Origin: CAZFIM01 sp964519615
GTDB lineage: Bacteria > Chloroflexota > Dehalococcoidia > GIF9 > UBA5629
Assembly (NCBI GenBank): GCA_964519615.1
Contig: CAZFIM010000004.1
Location: 14,652 to 78,651, forward strand
Direction of reading: 5' to 3'
Length of the DNA: 64,000 nt
Shown here piece by piece: positions 35,124 through 44,689 of the stretch (position 1 is its first letter; each line of letters opens with the position of its first letter). The notes beneath the pieces were generated by a model. It had not been told where the DNA came from. It saw only the letters and a program-made list of their open reading frames with translations, and searched no databases. The position numbers and the translations under genes are program-made.

Positions 35124-36842
35124 TCATTCTCTCCCAAGAAATTTTAATACATCTGCAAGTGTACGCGTATTGAGGATATCCTGCGGACGGCACCAACCCC
35201 GCCGCGCCACCCCCACACCGTAGCGCATAAAGTCCAGATGCCCGCAGTAGTGAGCGTCCGTGCCCAGAGTAAGCTTCACCCCCAGCTCGCGTGCGCGGTA
35301 GACATGAACGCTGCCAAGGTCAAGCCTGCTGGGCATGGCGTTAATCTCCAGTGCTTTATTATACTTCAAAGCGGCCTTATAAACCGCCTCCAGGTCCACT
35401 GCCACAGGTTCGCGCGTCCCGATTAGCCGGCAGGTGGGATGGGCGATTATATCGACATGCGGATTTTCAAGCGCAGAGAGAAAGCGTGCGGTTATCTGCT
35501 CCTGCGGCTGATTCATGCCGGCATGTATGGCGGCGACGACGATATCAAGCCCGGCCAGCACCTCATCAGGCATGGCCAGGCTGCCGTCTGCCTTGATATC
35601 CACCTCAGTACCGGCAAGCAGGCGGATATCGCCGCTGCGTTTATTGAATGCCCTGATCTCTTCTATCTGCTTTTGCAGGCGTTCGGCGGAAAGCCCATGC
35701 GCCACCCCCAATCCTCCCGAATGGTCGGTGACGGCAAGATAGCCGTAGCCGCGCCTGCGTGCAGCATCGGCCATATCCTCCAGAGTATTATGCCCATCGC
35801 TCCAGTTAGTGTGAACGTGCAGGTCGCCCTTGATATCTTCCTGCCGTATAAGCTCCGGGACATCACCCCTTTCGGCAAGTTCTATCTCCTGCCCGCCTTC
35901 GCGTAGCTCAGGTGGTATATACTGCATGCCCAGGCGCCTGTAGAAGTCCTGTTCGCTGCCGAACTTCTCGAGCTTGCCTGCGGCCGCATCGGTGATGCCG
36001 TATTCGCTCAGTTTAAGCCCTCGCCTCTGCGCTCTGCTGCGCAAAAGGATATTGTGCTGTTTGCTGCCGGTAAAATACTGCAGTAGAGAGCCGAAGGAGT
36101 CATGCTCTACAATACGCAGATCCACCTGAAGTTCTCCGCTAACAATAACACTCGCTTTAGTAGGCCCGGCAGCCAGTACCTCTTTCACCTGCGGCAGCTT
36201 CACAAAGGCCTCTATCACCTGCACGGGATTATCTGCGGTACCCATGAGATCTATATCACCCACCGTCTCACGGAAACGGCGCAGGCTGCCCGCCGGAGTG
36301 AGGTTCTTCACGCCCGGCAGCTTCTCCAGCTCAGATAAAACCTCCTCCACCACGGGCAAGGCCTGTCCTATGGGTATGCGTGTGTCTTTGCTCCGCAGCG
36401 TCTCTATCCGGTGCAGTATAGTTGCGGCGGTTTTTGTACCAAGTCCTCCTATCTGTTCAAGGCTGCCGTCGCCGGCCGCTTTCTCCAGATCATCTATAGT
36501 CGTGATTCCCATATCAGAGAGCTTTTTTGCCGTCCTGGGCCCGATGCCGGGAATTTCAAGCAGATCGGTTATGCCGGGAGGGAAATCTGCTTTCAATTCC
36601 TCATAGAAGGCAAGCTTGCCTGTTGTTATCAGTTCGGTAATCTTTTTGGCAATTGCCTGGCCTATCCCGGCAATCGCAGTGAGGTCATCCCCATCATCCA
36701 GCATCGCTTGCATTTCGCGGGGCAGATGTTCTATCGTGCGGGCGGCGCGTTGATAGGCGCGTATCTTAAAAGGATTATCGCCTTTTATCTCCAGCAGTTC
36801 GGCAATATCCGTAAAAACCGCCGCGATTTCGCTATTATTCAT
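35124..36842 (-). CDS. polX: Family X DNA polymerase / 3'-5' exonuclease PolX
   Basis: 572 residues from ATG 36842 (MNNSEIAAVF); an ATG three codons upstream is equally possible. Seen: N-terminal helix-hairpin-helix repeats (LTAIAGIGQAIAKKI, LLEIPGIGPRTAKKL), the palm with GDIDLMGTADNP holding the catalytic Asp pair, and a C-terminal PHP domain (about 335-570) with GDLHVHTNWSDG, AVTDHSGG and IIAHPTCR metal ligands. Known: fills short gaps in base-excision repair and trims 3' ends by the PHP nuclease. Followed closely by the unknown gene at 34428. Confidence 0.95.
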   Translation of the reverse strand: MNNSEIAAVFTDIAELLEIKGDNPFKIRAYQRAARTIEHLPREMQAMLDDGDDLTAIAGIGQAIAKKITELITTGKLAFYEELKADFPPGITDLLEIPGIGPRTAKKLSDMGITTIDDLEKAAGDGSLEQIGGLGTKTAATILHRIETLRSKDTRIPIGQALPVVEEVLSELEKLPGVKNLTPAGSLRRFRETVGDIDLMGTADNPVQVIEAFVKLPQVKEVLAAGPTKASVIVSGELQVDLRIVEHDSFGSLLQYFTGSKQHNILLRSRAQRRGLKLSEYGITDAAAGKLEKFGSEQDFYRRLGMQYIPPELREGGQEIELAERGDVPELIRQEDIKGDLHVHTNWSDGHNTLEDMADAARRRGYGYLAVTDHSGGLGVAHGLSAERLQKQIEEIRAFNKRSGDIRLLAGTEVDIKADGSLAMPDEVLAGLDIVVAAIHAGMNQPQEQITARFLSALENPHVDIIAHPTCRLIGTREPVAVDLEAVYKAALKYNKALEINAMPSRLDLGSVHVYRARELGVKLTLGTDAHYCGHLDFMRYGVGVARRGWCRPQDILNTRTLADVLKFLGRE

Positions 36843-36925
36843 ACTACACACAGCACAAGAGTATTATATTCCACACCCCGCATTATAGAATAAAAAAGGG
36901 ATCGGTTTACAGGGTAGTGATGACG

Positions 36926-38119
36926 TTATAGTGAATTTATCGCCGTCTCTATCCGGCGTAGGGCCTCCTCAAGGATGCTGCGCGGGCAGGCGATGTTCAT
37001 ACGCTGAAAGCCGGAACCGCCTGCGCCGAAAAGGAAGCCGTCGTCCAGCCCCACACGTGCATTGGTGCGCATGAAATGGCGCAGCGTCATATCATCCAAC
37101 CCTAGTTTGCGGCAGTCGAGCCAGAGTAGATAGGTTGCCTGCGGCTTGATAGGGGTAACGCGGGGAATTCTGCGTACAAAGTAGTCGAGCGTAAATTCCA
37201 GGTTCTTCTGCAGGTACGGCAGAAGCTGCGCAAGCCACTCATCGCCGTGGCGGTAAGCGGCCTCCATGGCCGTAAGCCCGAAAAGGTTGGGGAAAGGTAT
37301 GCCCGCCCTTGCTTCTTTGAAGGCACGTCGCATCTTTCTATCCGCTATAATTATAGAAGAGGCCTGCAGCCCCGCCAGATTAAAGGTCTTGCTGGGCGCC
37401 ATGCAGACTATGCAGTTCTGCTCGAAGTCCTTAGAGATTGAGCCGAAAGGTATATGCCTGTAGCCTTCATAGAGTATCTCGCAATGTATTTCATCGGAAA
37501 TAACGGTGATGCCGCTGCCCAGCGCGATCTCGCCGAGCTGCGCCAGCTCTTTTTTGCCCCAGAGGCGGCCTATGGGGTTCTGCGGATTGCAGAGTATGAG
37601 CGCTTTTACACGGTTGGGAACGTCTCCCATACCGGCTCCGGGACGGAACTTGCTCCGCAGGTCATCGAAGTCCATATGGTAACGGCCTCGGGACAGCTTC
37701 AATTCATTGGTCGCTACCTGACAGCCGTTCTCCTTCACCACCGGAAAGAACGGATAGTACACCGGTTCCTGCAGGACAACCGCATCTCCGGGACGTGTAA
37801 GAGACCTGACCGCCATGTGCAGAGCGGAGATAACGCCGGGGGTATAGACCACCCATTCCGGCTCGATTTGCCAGCCAAACTTTCTCCTCACGCGGTCGAC
37901 AACGGCCTCAGTCAGCTCAGGACCCGCGCAGGTATATCCGTAATACTCATGCTCAATCCGCTTTCTTAAAGCATCCGTAACCGGCCGGGCGGCGGGAAAA
38001 TCCATGTCCGCCACCCACATAGGTATCACATCTGAACTTCCGAACAATTTCTCCGTCAAGTCCCACTTTACGCTGCCGGTATTCTGCCGGGAATAGAGGC
38101 GGTCGAAATCGTATTTCAT
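36926..38119 (-). CDS. PatB/MalY-type PLP-dependent C-S lyase or aminotransferase
   Basis: 397 residues, fold-type I PLP enzyme. Seen: KWDLTEKLFGSSDVIPMWVADMDF is the family start, NPQNPIGRLW (usual NPHNPVGR), SDEIHCEILY with the PLP-ring Asp, and SKTFNLAGLQASSIII with the Schiff-base Lys; C-terminal RMNIACPRSILEEAL holds the carboxylate Arg. Known: PatB/MalY proteins cleave cystathionine or cysteine and can act as aminotransferases. Transcribed alone, 83 bases before the polX start. Confidence 0.93.
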   Translation of the reverse strand: MKYDFDRLYSRQNTGSVKWDLTEKLFGSSDVIPMWVADMDFPAARPVTDALRKRIEHEYYGYTCAGPELTEAVVDRVRRKFGWQIEPEWVVYTPGVISALHMAVRSLTRPGDAVVLQEPVYYPFFPVVKENGCQVATNELKLSRGRYHMDFDDLRSKFRPGAGMGDVPNRVKALILCNPQNPIGRLWGKKELAQLGEIALGSGITVISDEIHCEILYEGYRHIPFGSISKDFEQNCIVCMAPSKTFNLAGLQASSIIIADRKMRRAFKEARAGIPFPNLFGLTAMEAAYRHGDEWLAQLLPYLQKNLEFTLDYFVRRIPRVTPIKPQATYLLWLDCRKLGLDDMTLRHFMRTNARVGLDDGFLFGAGGSGFQRMNIACPRSILEEALRRIETAINSL

Positions 38120-38313
38120 GCTTCTCCGTTCCTGCTCAATGAACTTTAGTTTGCTTCTCTATTGTAGTACCCGGACAGCGGCAGAACAATAGACGGGGAC
38201 ATTTCGGCCGGGATGATTAACCATAAGTACCTGTGAAGTTAAAAAACAATTTGCCCGCAGGCGCGTCTATCGTCAGCAGATAACTCCCGCAGCAAACCTG
38301 CTCTTGATCATTA

Positions 38314-38343
38314 TTAACACGGTTACACTTCCTGTGCTATGAT
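38314..38343 (+). promoter_or_regulatory. Promoter of the DUF362 gene
   Basis: TTAACA (38314-38319), an 18-base spacer and TATGAT (38338-38343) with an extended TG two bases before it. The expected start of transcription, near 38350, lies between an in-frame ATG at 38346 and the better ATG at 38376, which supports the later gene start. Confidence 0.65.
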
Positions 38344-38375
38344 GGATGCATAGTAAGTTCAGTCAGGAAGATGTC

Positions 38376-39524
38376 ATGCACAAATCCATAGTCGCTTTGG
38401 TTAAATGCACCACATATGAAGAGAGCCGTGTGTTTGAGGCTGTACAGAAAGGGATAGACCTCTTGGGGGGTATCTCTCTCTTTGCTCATCCCGGTGCAAG
38501 AATAGTGATGAAACCGAATATCCTTATCGGCTCTGCTCCGGAACAATGCGTGACCACGCATCCTGCCGTCTTCAAAGCCGTGGGCACCATGCTTGCGCAA
38601 GCGAAAGCCAGTGTCTATTACGGCGATTCCCCGGCTTTCGGCAAAGCGGAAGCGAGTTTAAAACGGTCCTGCCTTAAACAGCCCGGCGATGAGCTGGGCT
38701 TTACGCTTGCCGATTTCGATTCCGGCAGGTCGGTAAGCCATGAAGACGCTTTGCTGATGAAGAAATTCGTCATCGCAAGCGGAGTGCTGGACAGCGATGG
38801 CCTGGTGAGTCTGCCCAAGCTCAAAACCCATGGTCTGGTACGCTTTACCGGCGCGGTCAAGAACCAGTTCGGATGCATACCCGGTCTGCTGAAAAGCCAG
38901 TACCACGTCAAGCTGCCCGACCCCTGGGACTTCTCCACCATGCTGGTGGACCTCACTACACTGATAAAGCCCAGGCTCTATATTATGGACGGCATCACGG
39001 CGATGGAAGGCAACGGCCCTCGAAGCGGAAAGCCCCGGCAGCTAAATGTACTGCTGTTTTCGGCTGACCCCACAGCGCTGGATGCTACCGCCTGCAGGAT
39101 TATCAACCTGGATCCAGAGATAGTGCCCACAGCAACAGCGGGCGAAAAGGCGGGATTGGGAACGTACCATGCTGAGAACATTGAGCTTGCGGGAGAATGC
39201 ATTGAGTCCTTCCTTACCCCTGATTTTAAGGCGGACCGGACCCCTCCGGCGCACATTGCCGGCGGCCGTATGAGGACTTTTCTCAAAAACAGGATGACAC
39301 AGAGGCCGGTAATAGATAAAAAGAAATGCACCTGCTGCGGCACCTGCGTGAAAATGTGCCCGGTTGAACCGAAAGCTGTCGACTGGCAAAAAGGACAGAA
39401 AGCCAGCCCGCCCGTACATGACTATGACCGCTGCATCCGCTGCTACTGCTGCCAGGAGATGTGCCCGGAAGGAGCAATCTCGGTAGCCAGCCCGCTGCTG
39501 GGGAGGATTATGGGCAGCAAATAG
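38376..39524 (+). CDS. DUF362 domain protein with C-terminal 2x[4Fe-4S] ferredoxin
   Basis: 382 residues from ATG 38376 (MHKSIVALVKC), chosen over 38346 because AGGAAG lies a few bases upstream and a promoter lies at 38314. Seen: DUF362 domain (about 1-290) with MKPNILIG, TTHPAVF, KLKTHGLVRFTGAVKNQFG, then CTCCGTCVKMCP and CIRCYCCQEMCP at the end, two [4Fe-4S] motifs. Known: DUF362-ferredoxin proteins are common in anaerobes; their reaction is unknown though redox chemistry is assumed. It is convergent with dctM and stands alone. Confidence 0.9.
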   Translation: MHKSIVALVKCTTYEESRVFEAVQKGIDLLGGISLFAHPGARIVMKPNILIGSAPEQCVTTHPAVFKAVGTMLAQAKASVYYGDSPAFGKAEASLKRSCLKQPGDELGFTLADFDSGRSVSHEDALLMKKFVIASGVLDSDGLVSLPKLKTHGLVRFTGAVKNQFGCIPGLLKSQYHVKLPDPWDFSTMLVDLTTLIKPRLYIMDGITAMEGNGPRSGKPRQLNVLLFSADPTALDATACRIINLDPEIVPTATAGEKAGLGTYHAENIELAGECIESFLTPDFKADRTPPAHIAGGRMRTFLKNRMTQRPVIDKKKCTCCGTCVKMCPVEPKAVDWQKGQKASPPVHDYDRCIRCYCCQEMCPEGAISVASPLLGRIMGSK

Positions 39525-39555
39525 GGAAAAATAGAGAATAAAAAACTATTTCCGC

Positions 39556-40854
39556 TTATAGCATCTGTGGCAACCAGAGCGCCAATTGAGGGAAAACCGT
39601 TAAAAGGGCGACAATAATCATCAGCACGATGAAAAAGGGAAAGCAGCCCCTGACGATATCCATGAAGGGATAGTCCGGCCGAAGGCTCTGAATAACGAAC
39701 AGATTGAATCCTACCGGCGGTGTGAGTAAAGCCGCTTCAATAAGCATCGTCAATATAATTCCGAACCAGATGGTATCACAGCCCAAAGCTGCAACGACAG
39801 GCACCACAACGGGAATTGTCATTATCATTATCGAGATTCCGTCTATCAGCATCCCGAGGAGAAGATACATCACTATAATGCCGATGAGGATGAAGACAGG
39901 CGCAACATCCAGCCCTGTAACGAAATCGGCTATTCCTCTGGTTATGCCGGCATTGGATAAAAACACCGTCGCGAGCTGACCGCTCAAATAAATACAGATT
40001 ATCATGCTGCTGGTTATCACCGTCGCGGTTATTGCCCGCGCCAGAGCACCTCTGCTGAATTGACGGTAAACAACGGCGATGATGATGACAAGAAAACAGC
40101 CGACCGTAGCCGCTTCAGTGGGCGTCGCCCACCCCAGATAGATAGACCCGATCACTCCAAGGACAAGTACCAGTACGGGCCATGCCCTCAACAGCAGCAG
40201 CAAGCAGCGGCCCCAGGGTTCTTTTTGCCGTACATTTCCCAGTTCCGGGTGTATTGCCAGCCGTATTACGATGTAAGCCATATAACTCAAGGTAAGGATT
40301 AAGCCCGGTACCACTCCGGCAAGAAACAGCTTGCCTACAGATTCGCCTGTCTGCAAACCATAGATGATGAGCGTAATACTGGGTGGTATAAGAATACCCA
40401 GGGTCCCACCGGCGGCTACCGAACCGACGGAGATTTTGCGGTCGTAGCCCAGTTTTTCCATTTCCGGCAGGGCTATAGAGGCGATAGTTGCGCATGACGC
40501 CAGGCTGGAGCCGCTGCAAGCGGCGAAAGCCGCGCTTACTGCGATATTTGTATGCAGCAGGCCGCCGGGCAGAATGCGATCGATAAAAGGGGACAGCCCA
40601 GCGTAGATACGCTGGCTCAAATTGGTCTCATGAAGCAAATAGCCCATGAACACGAACAGGGGGATAGCAGCTATGGAAAAAGAATTGAGCCCTTGCCAGG
40701 CAACGCGGCCGAGGCTGGGCCACATGCCGGAGCCGAAAGCGATCGATACCGAACATACGCCGACAACGCCCAGAGCGAATACAACGGGCATGCCGCTGAA
40801 AACCAGCACAAGCAGGGCAACGATCCATATGACAATACTGCCAAGTAAGTCCAT
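39556..40854 (-). CDS. dctM: TRAP transporter large permease (DctM)
   Basis: 432 residues with about 12 membrane helices. Start ATG 40854 (MDLLGSIVIW) has AAGGAAA upstream; a TTG at 40875 would add seven residues. Seen: PLFVFMGYLLHETNLSQRIY, GSSLASCATIASIALPEM, GVVPGLILTLSYM and VGFNLFVIQSL, all typical of DctM. Known: the large permease carries substrate with Na+ or H+. Last gene of the probable operon polyferredoxin, AOR, dctP, dctQ, dctM. Confidence 0.95.
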   Translation of the reverse strand: MDLLGSIVIWIVALLVLVFSGMPVVFALGVVGVCSVSIAFGSGMWPSLGRVAWQGLNSFSIAAIPLFVFMGYLLHETNLSQRIYAGLSPFIDRILPGGLLHTNIAVSAAFAACSGSSLASCATIASIALPEMEKLGYDRKISVGSVAAGGTLGILIPPSITLIIYGLQTGESVGKLFLAGVVPGLILTLSYMAYIVIRLAIHPELGNVRQKEPWGRCLLLLLRAWPVLVLVLGVIGSIYLGWATPTEAATVGCFLVIIIAVVYRQFSRGALARAITATVITSSMIICIYLSGQLATVFLSNAGITRGIADFVTGLDVAPVFILIGIIVMYLLLGMLIDGISIMIMTIPVVVPVVAALGCDTIWFGIILTMLIEAALLTPPVGFNLFVIQSLRPDYPFMDIVRGCFPFFIVLMIIVALLTVFPQLALWLPQML

Positions 40855-40888
40855 GCGGTATTTGTTTCCTTGCAACAGGAGCTATAGC

Positions 40889-41458
40889 CTATTGCCCGCT
40901 CAGGCTATCGCTCCTGTTATTACTTTGTATAAGAGTTCTTGTCGCTATAATTATTTCTATAAGCAGCTGCAGAGCGAACAGCCACAGACCGAAAGGCAGC
41001 AGCAGTTGAGGATATGCGAGCGGCGTTTCCATAGCGGTTATGGCAACATATCCCTTCCTGAGAGAGGTCATCGCCAGATTGAAGGTCTGAACGCCCATAA
41101 AGGTTAGAAAAACAAGGCCCTGAACATAACCTGCTATTATCAGCCATTGTCTGGCATTTTCCGGCATAAAGCGGAGAAAATGGTCCACCCGCACATGGCC
41201 GCCCTTTTTCAATGTATACGCCGCTCCCACAATACCCACAACAGGTATCAGGTAGGCAACATATTCTTCAGCAAAAGGAAGCGCTCCATGCAGCAGATTA
41301 CGGGTTATCAACTGTGAGCCCACCAGCAGGAGCATAAGGCATAAACCGAATCCGGCAATAGCAATGCTCAGCTTAGGCAAAATGTCATCAGCCTTTCTCA
41401 CTATCCGGAGCAATACGGTGTTAATAACCTTTATGGCAGCTCTGGTACTATTTCGCAT
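40889..41458 (-). CDS. dctQ: TRAP transporter small permease (DctQ)
   Basis: 189 residues, four membrane helices. Seen: LVGSQLITRNLLHGALPFAEEYVAYLIPVVGIVGAAYTLKKG split over helices two and three is the DctQ pattern, followed by GHVRVDHFLRFMPENAR. It assists DctM and sits 34 bases upstream of it. The first 25 residues are an unusual basic amphipathic lead; a start at Met (MLLLVG) is too late to be right. Confidence 0.92.
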   Translation of the reverse strand: MRNSTRAAIKVINTVLLRIVRKADDILPKLSIAIAGFGLCLMLLLVGSQLITRNLLHGALPFAEEYVAYLIPVVGIVGAAYTLKKGGHVRVDHFLRFMPENARQWLIIAGYVQGLVFLTFMGVQTFNLAMTSLRKGYVAITAMETPLAYPQLLLPFGLWLFALQLLIEIIIATRTLIQSNNRSDSLSGQ

Positions 41459-41495
41459 ACCGCTTATTCAATCTTCCGGTACTCTATCGATGAGC

Positions 41496-42557
41496 TTATT
41501 TACGGCCCAGGATATCAAGCACTTTATCCATTATTTGTGCCTCTTCAGGACTGAGTCCTGCCTGCCATTCCGACCAGACGGTCTTGCAGACCTCGCGTGA
41601 TTTCTCCAGGTCAGCCTCCGACGGATACACCTGTTCCTGTCCGTAGTCGATGAAGAATTGCAGTCTCTCCTGGAATAAATCGCCGTCCGGCGCCAGCAAT
41701 AGCTGCTGACATTCCTCCGCGGTAGCGGCCGACTCCTCCACCAGGATTTCCTGCAGGTCTGAGGGCAGACCGGCAAATGCCTCCGTGTTTACGAAATTGA
41801 TGTAATAAGCGGAGGGCATAGGCCAGAAGTTCTGAAACGGGCAAATCTCGTAGAACTTCATATCATACATGGAAATCGCCTGGTTGAGAGTGCCCTGAAT
41901 GACTCCTGTAGACATGGCGGTGTACATTTCAGAGTAATCACAGGTAATAGCGGCGGCACCCATCCTTTCCAGGTATGTGGTCACCATCTGGTTCCATGTT
42001 CGTAGTTTGGCTCCCCTGAAATCATCCGCAGTGCCGAGCTTGACGGTTGAGAACCAACTGCACATCGGCCAGGCCCATGCGCCGAGCAGCTTCATATTCA
42101 TTGAAGCGGCCGTTTTATCCATATCAGGTCTTATCGATTTATACACATTAATACGTTCAGCCTGCGTATCGTAGATAAACTGGTCCAGTATCAAGAACAC
42201 GTTTTGTTCGTTGAAGGCGGATGATACCGTCTGTCCCATTTCAGCAAGTCCCTCGCTGACAACACGATGCATCTCATATGCGCCGTAGCCCAGTTCTCCC
42301 ACATAATGAATGGTAATATTAAGCTGCCCGCCGCTGCGTTCAGCTATTCTATCCACCATTTCCTCCTGTATTGCCGCGGTCACGCTTGACGCCGGGTCGT
42401 TAATGGTAAACCGCCAGTTTAAAGGCTCGCTTACGGCCAGAGTCTGTGGAGTCTGTGGAGACTGCGGCGTTGCCGGCTCAGGTTGAGCACAACCCGCCAG
42501 CGACAGCGCCAGCAAGACGCACACCATGATAAGGGACAATGCTATATTCTTTTTCAC
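41496..42557 (-). CDS. dctP: TRAP transporter substrate-binding lipoprotein (DctP)
   Basis: 353 residues. GTG 42557 (MKKNIALSLIM) has a perfect GGAGG eight bases upstream; the frame is open to 42608 but that stretch has no signal character. Seen: lipoprotein signal ending LALSLAGC, then NWRFTINDP, FRGAKLRTWNQMVTTYLERMGA with the family's substrate Arg in KLRTW, and YYINFVNTEAF. Known: DctP proteins bind carboxylates such as C4-dicarboxylates, sialic acid, 2-oxoacids or aromatic acids through that Arg. Close linkage with an aldehyde oxidoreductase suggests its ligand feeds or arises from that enzyme. Confidence 0.93.
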   Translation of the reverse strand: MKKNIALSLIMVCVLLALSLAGCAQPEPATPQSPQTPQTLAVSEPLNWRFTINDPASSVTAAIQEEMVDRIAERSGGQLNITIHYVGELGYGAYEMHRVVSEGLAEMGQTVSSAFNEQNVFLILDQFIYDTQAERINVYKSIRPDMDKTAASMNMKLLGAWAWPMCSWFSTVKLGTADDFRGAKLRTWNQMVTTYLERMGAAAITCDYSEMYTAMSTGVIQGTLNQAISMYDMKFYEICPFQNFWPMPSAYYINFVNTEAFAGLPSDLQEILVEESAATAEECQQLLLAPDGDLFQERLQFFIDYGQEQVYPSEADLEKSREVCKTVWSEWQAGLSPEEAQIMDKVLDILGRK

Positions 42558-42671
42558 CTGGTTAACCTCCTGATTGATACTTTTTTTATATTGAATATGG
42601 TTGGTCATGTATTCTTATATCTGTATGGCATTATTGCCGGACCGGAACAGTCCGGCCCCGACCCGTGGCAA

Positions 42672-44660
42672 TCACGGGATAAGAGCTTTCATCTGCCCTG
42701 CGATATCCTCCAGCCCCGAGGCGCAAAGCTTCTTTTCAGCCGGAATGCCGGTTTTCAGGTCACAGCCCAACAGCCGGTAATACTCATCCAGCACCATATC
42801 GTAGTTTTCCATACTCAGCGGTTGATTTTTATAATCGAAACAGGGATTCTCTTCACCGTGCTTTAACTGCCACCGGAGGAAAAAGGGATAGTCGTCAATT
42901 CTCCTTATACCTTCCCTGGCATTATAGGCACGCTCAAGAAGTACTTTCCTTTCCGCCGCCGCAACCAGTGCGTCCGTGGTGTATGCCTCTCCCAGCACAA
43001 GTGTAAGAAGGTCGCTTAAATCTTTTAAGGCAATACCTTCAACGCAGAAAGACTGCTCCGTGGCGAATTTGCATATCCCCGTCATATCGCCTAACGAGCC
43101 GAGGATCTCCATATCATAGACGACCCTGGCCTTCTCCGGACTGGCGGCCCAGGCGCTGGTAAGAAGTCCTGAATTTCCGTATTTTTTCTCTCCGAGTCCT
43201 GACAGGAGTTCCTTATCTATACCCCATTCGGTACGGTTATCGGCGCAATACATATAAGGAGAATTGCCCACGTCGAAACCGCGTGTACCCGTGTTCATGG
43301 CCACCGTATAATCTATAGTGGTTGCCAGGCCCGAACCGAGATTGTAGGTATATAACCCCTTGTTATGAGCCGCATACTGCTCCGCCCCCTTCCCGAATGC
43401 CCGCAGCGATTTCAGAGGATACCCGTCAAGAAGCCTGCCTATCCCCTGCCGGTACGCTATCTTCTGTGTAAGCTCCAGTATGGCATGCTCGTTACCGCGT
43501 GTTACCTCGATATTATCGGTATCCTTTTTGCTGACAATTCCGGCTTCATATAGCTTCATAAGCCAGACAATAGCGGCCGCCGGAGCATCCAGGTTCAGGC
43601 CCAAACGGCTGCACAGGTTGTAATAGTGAAAGAGAAACTCCGCGCTGTCTGTCCCCAGTCCCAGCGCAAACATCTGCAGCGTGGCCTCGATACCTTCCCC
43701 TCTGGTCCCTTTATATTTTCCCTGTGTGACATTGAAATAATGGCCGCAGTGGAGAGGACAGGCAAAACAGGAAAGGTTCTTTTCAAAATACGGCTCCAGC
43801 GCGTCCTCTTCAACATTGCGCATCCGCTTTCCGCCGGTTACTATCTTCGCGGTCGTGGAACGGCTGTACATGCCGCCCACCCACGAAAGCGCGCCGTATT
43901 TTCTGTGGGTTTCATAAAGGGGATCGCCCTTGAACCGCTCGCATAGAGTCCTGCACAAGTTAAAAAATTCTCCAGGTCTCTCCACAGTAACGGCACTGCT
44001 CCCCCTAACGGCTATCCCCTTGAGATTCTTGGAACCCCACACAGCACCCATACCCGTTTTGGCAGCGGCCCTGCTCAGGCCGCCTATGATACATGAAGCC
44101 AGGCTGAGATTCTCACCGGCCGGGCCGATAAGCATGGTAGCGATATCACCGGCATCACGCCTCCCGGTAAAGCTGCCCTGATGCCCGCTGCATATCATGC
44201 TGCGGGCAGTCCATACCGTTTGTCCCCATAGGCGAGCGGCGTTTTTTATCTCGACCTTATCATCATCGATCCACAGGTATACCGGCTTTTCAGCTTTCCC
44301 GCGGATAACTATCAGGTCGTACCCGGCATATCTCATCACCGGGCCGAAGCTGCCGCCCATATTGCTGCGGCCGTATATGCCGGTTAAAGGTGATTTGGTG
44401 ATCAGTTCACAGCGGCCTGATGACGGCGCAAGCGTGCCGTTGAGAAGCCCTGCCGCAATAATTACCGGATTCTCAGGGCTAAGCGCATCCACCTCAGGAC
44501 CGGCTTCATCATAAAGGATACGGGTACCGATCCCCACGGCCCCCAGATAGTCAAGCATCCGGCCTTCATCTATGCAGGAGGTCTCCTTTTTGCCGGTGGA
44601 AAGGTCTACGGCAAGCAGCTTTCCTGTTCCGCAATTCAGCTTTAGCGTTTTATCTTTCAT
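42672..44660 (-). CDS. Aldehyde:ferredoxin oxidoreductase family tungsten/molybdenum enzyme
   Basis: 662 residues from ATG 44660 (MKDKTLKLNCG). Seen: N-terminal LLAVDLSTGK, the bis-pterin region GRSNMGGSFGPVMRYAGYD and AAAKTGMGAVWGSKNLKGI, then CFACPLHCGH and a later Cys (TGICKF) that complete the [4Fe-4S] motif CxxCxxxC...C. Known: family members oxidise aldehydes to acids with ferredoxin or reduce acids at low potential, and include benzoyl-CoA reductase-type BamB. It follows a four-cluster ferredoxin by 29 bases and precedes the TRAP genes. Whether it uses W or Mo cannot be read from sequence. Cytoplasmic. Confidence 0.93.
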   Translation of the reverse strand: MKDKTLKLNCGTGKLLAVDLSTGKKETSCIDEGRMLDYLGAVGIGTRILYDEAGPEVDALSPENPVIIAAGLLNGTLAPSSGRCELITKSPLTGIYGRSNMGGSFGPVMRYAGYDLIVIRGKAEKPVYLWIDDDKVEIKNAARLWGQTVWTARSMICSGHQGSFTGRRDAGDIATMLIGPAGENLSLASCIIGGLSRAAAKTGMGAVWGSKNLKGIAVRGSSAVTVERPGEFFNLCRTLCERFKGDPLYETHRKYGALSWVGGMYSRSTTAKIVTGGKRMRNVEEDALEPYFEKNLSCFACPLHCGHYFNVTQGKYKGTRGEGIEATLQMFALGLGTDSAEFLFHYYNLCSRLGLNLDAPAAAIVWLMKLYEAGIVSKKDTDNIEVTRGNEHAILELTQKIAYRQGIGRLLDGYPLKSLRAFGKGAEQYAAHNKGLYTYNLGSGLATTIDYTVAMNTGTRGFDVGNSPYMYCADNRTEWGIDKELLSGLGEKKYGNSGLLTSAWAASPEKARVVYDMEILGSLGDMTGICKFATEQSFCVEGIALKDLSDLLTLVLGEAYTTDALVAAAERKVLLERAYNAREGIRRIDDYPFFLRWQLKHGEENPCFDYKNQPLSMENYDMVLDEYYRLLGCDLKTGIPAEKKLCASGLEDIAGQMKALIP

Positions 44661-44689
44661 CAATCGAGAACTTCACTGTTAAAAACAAA

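Noticed and set aside
39525..39555. Hairpin between the DUF362 gene and dctM
   Set aside because: GGAAAAATAG and CTATTTCC pair only with bulged As; too weak to call a terminator.
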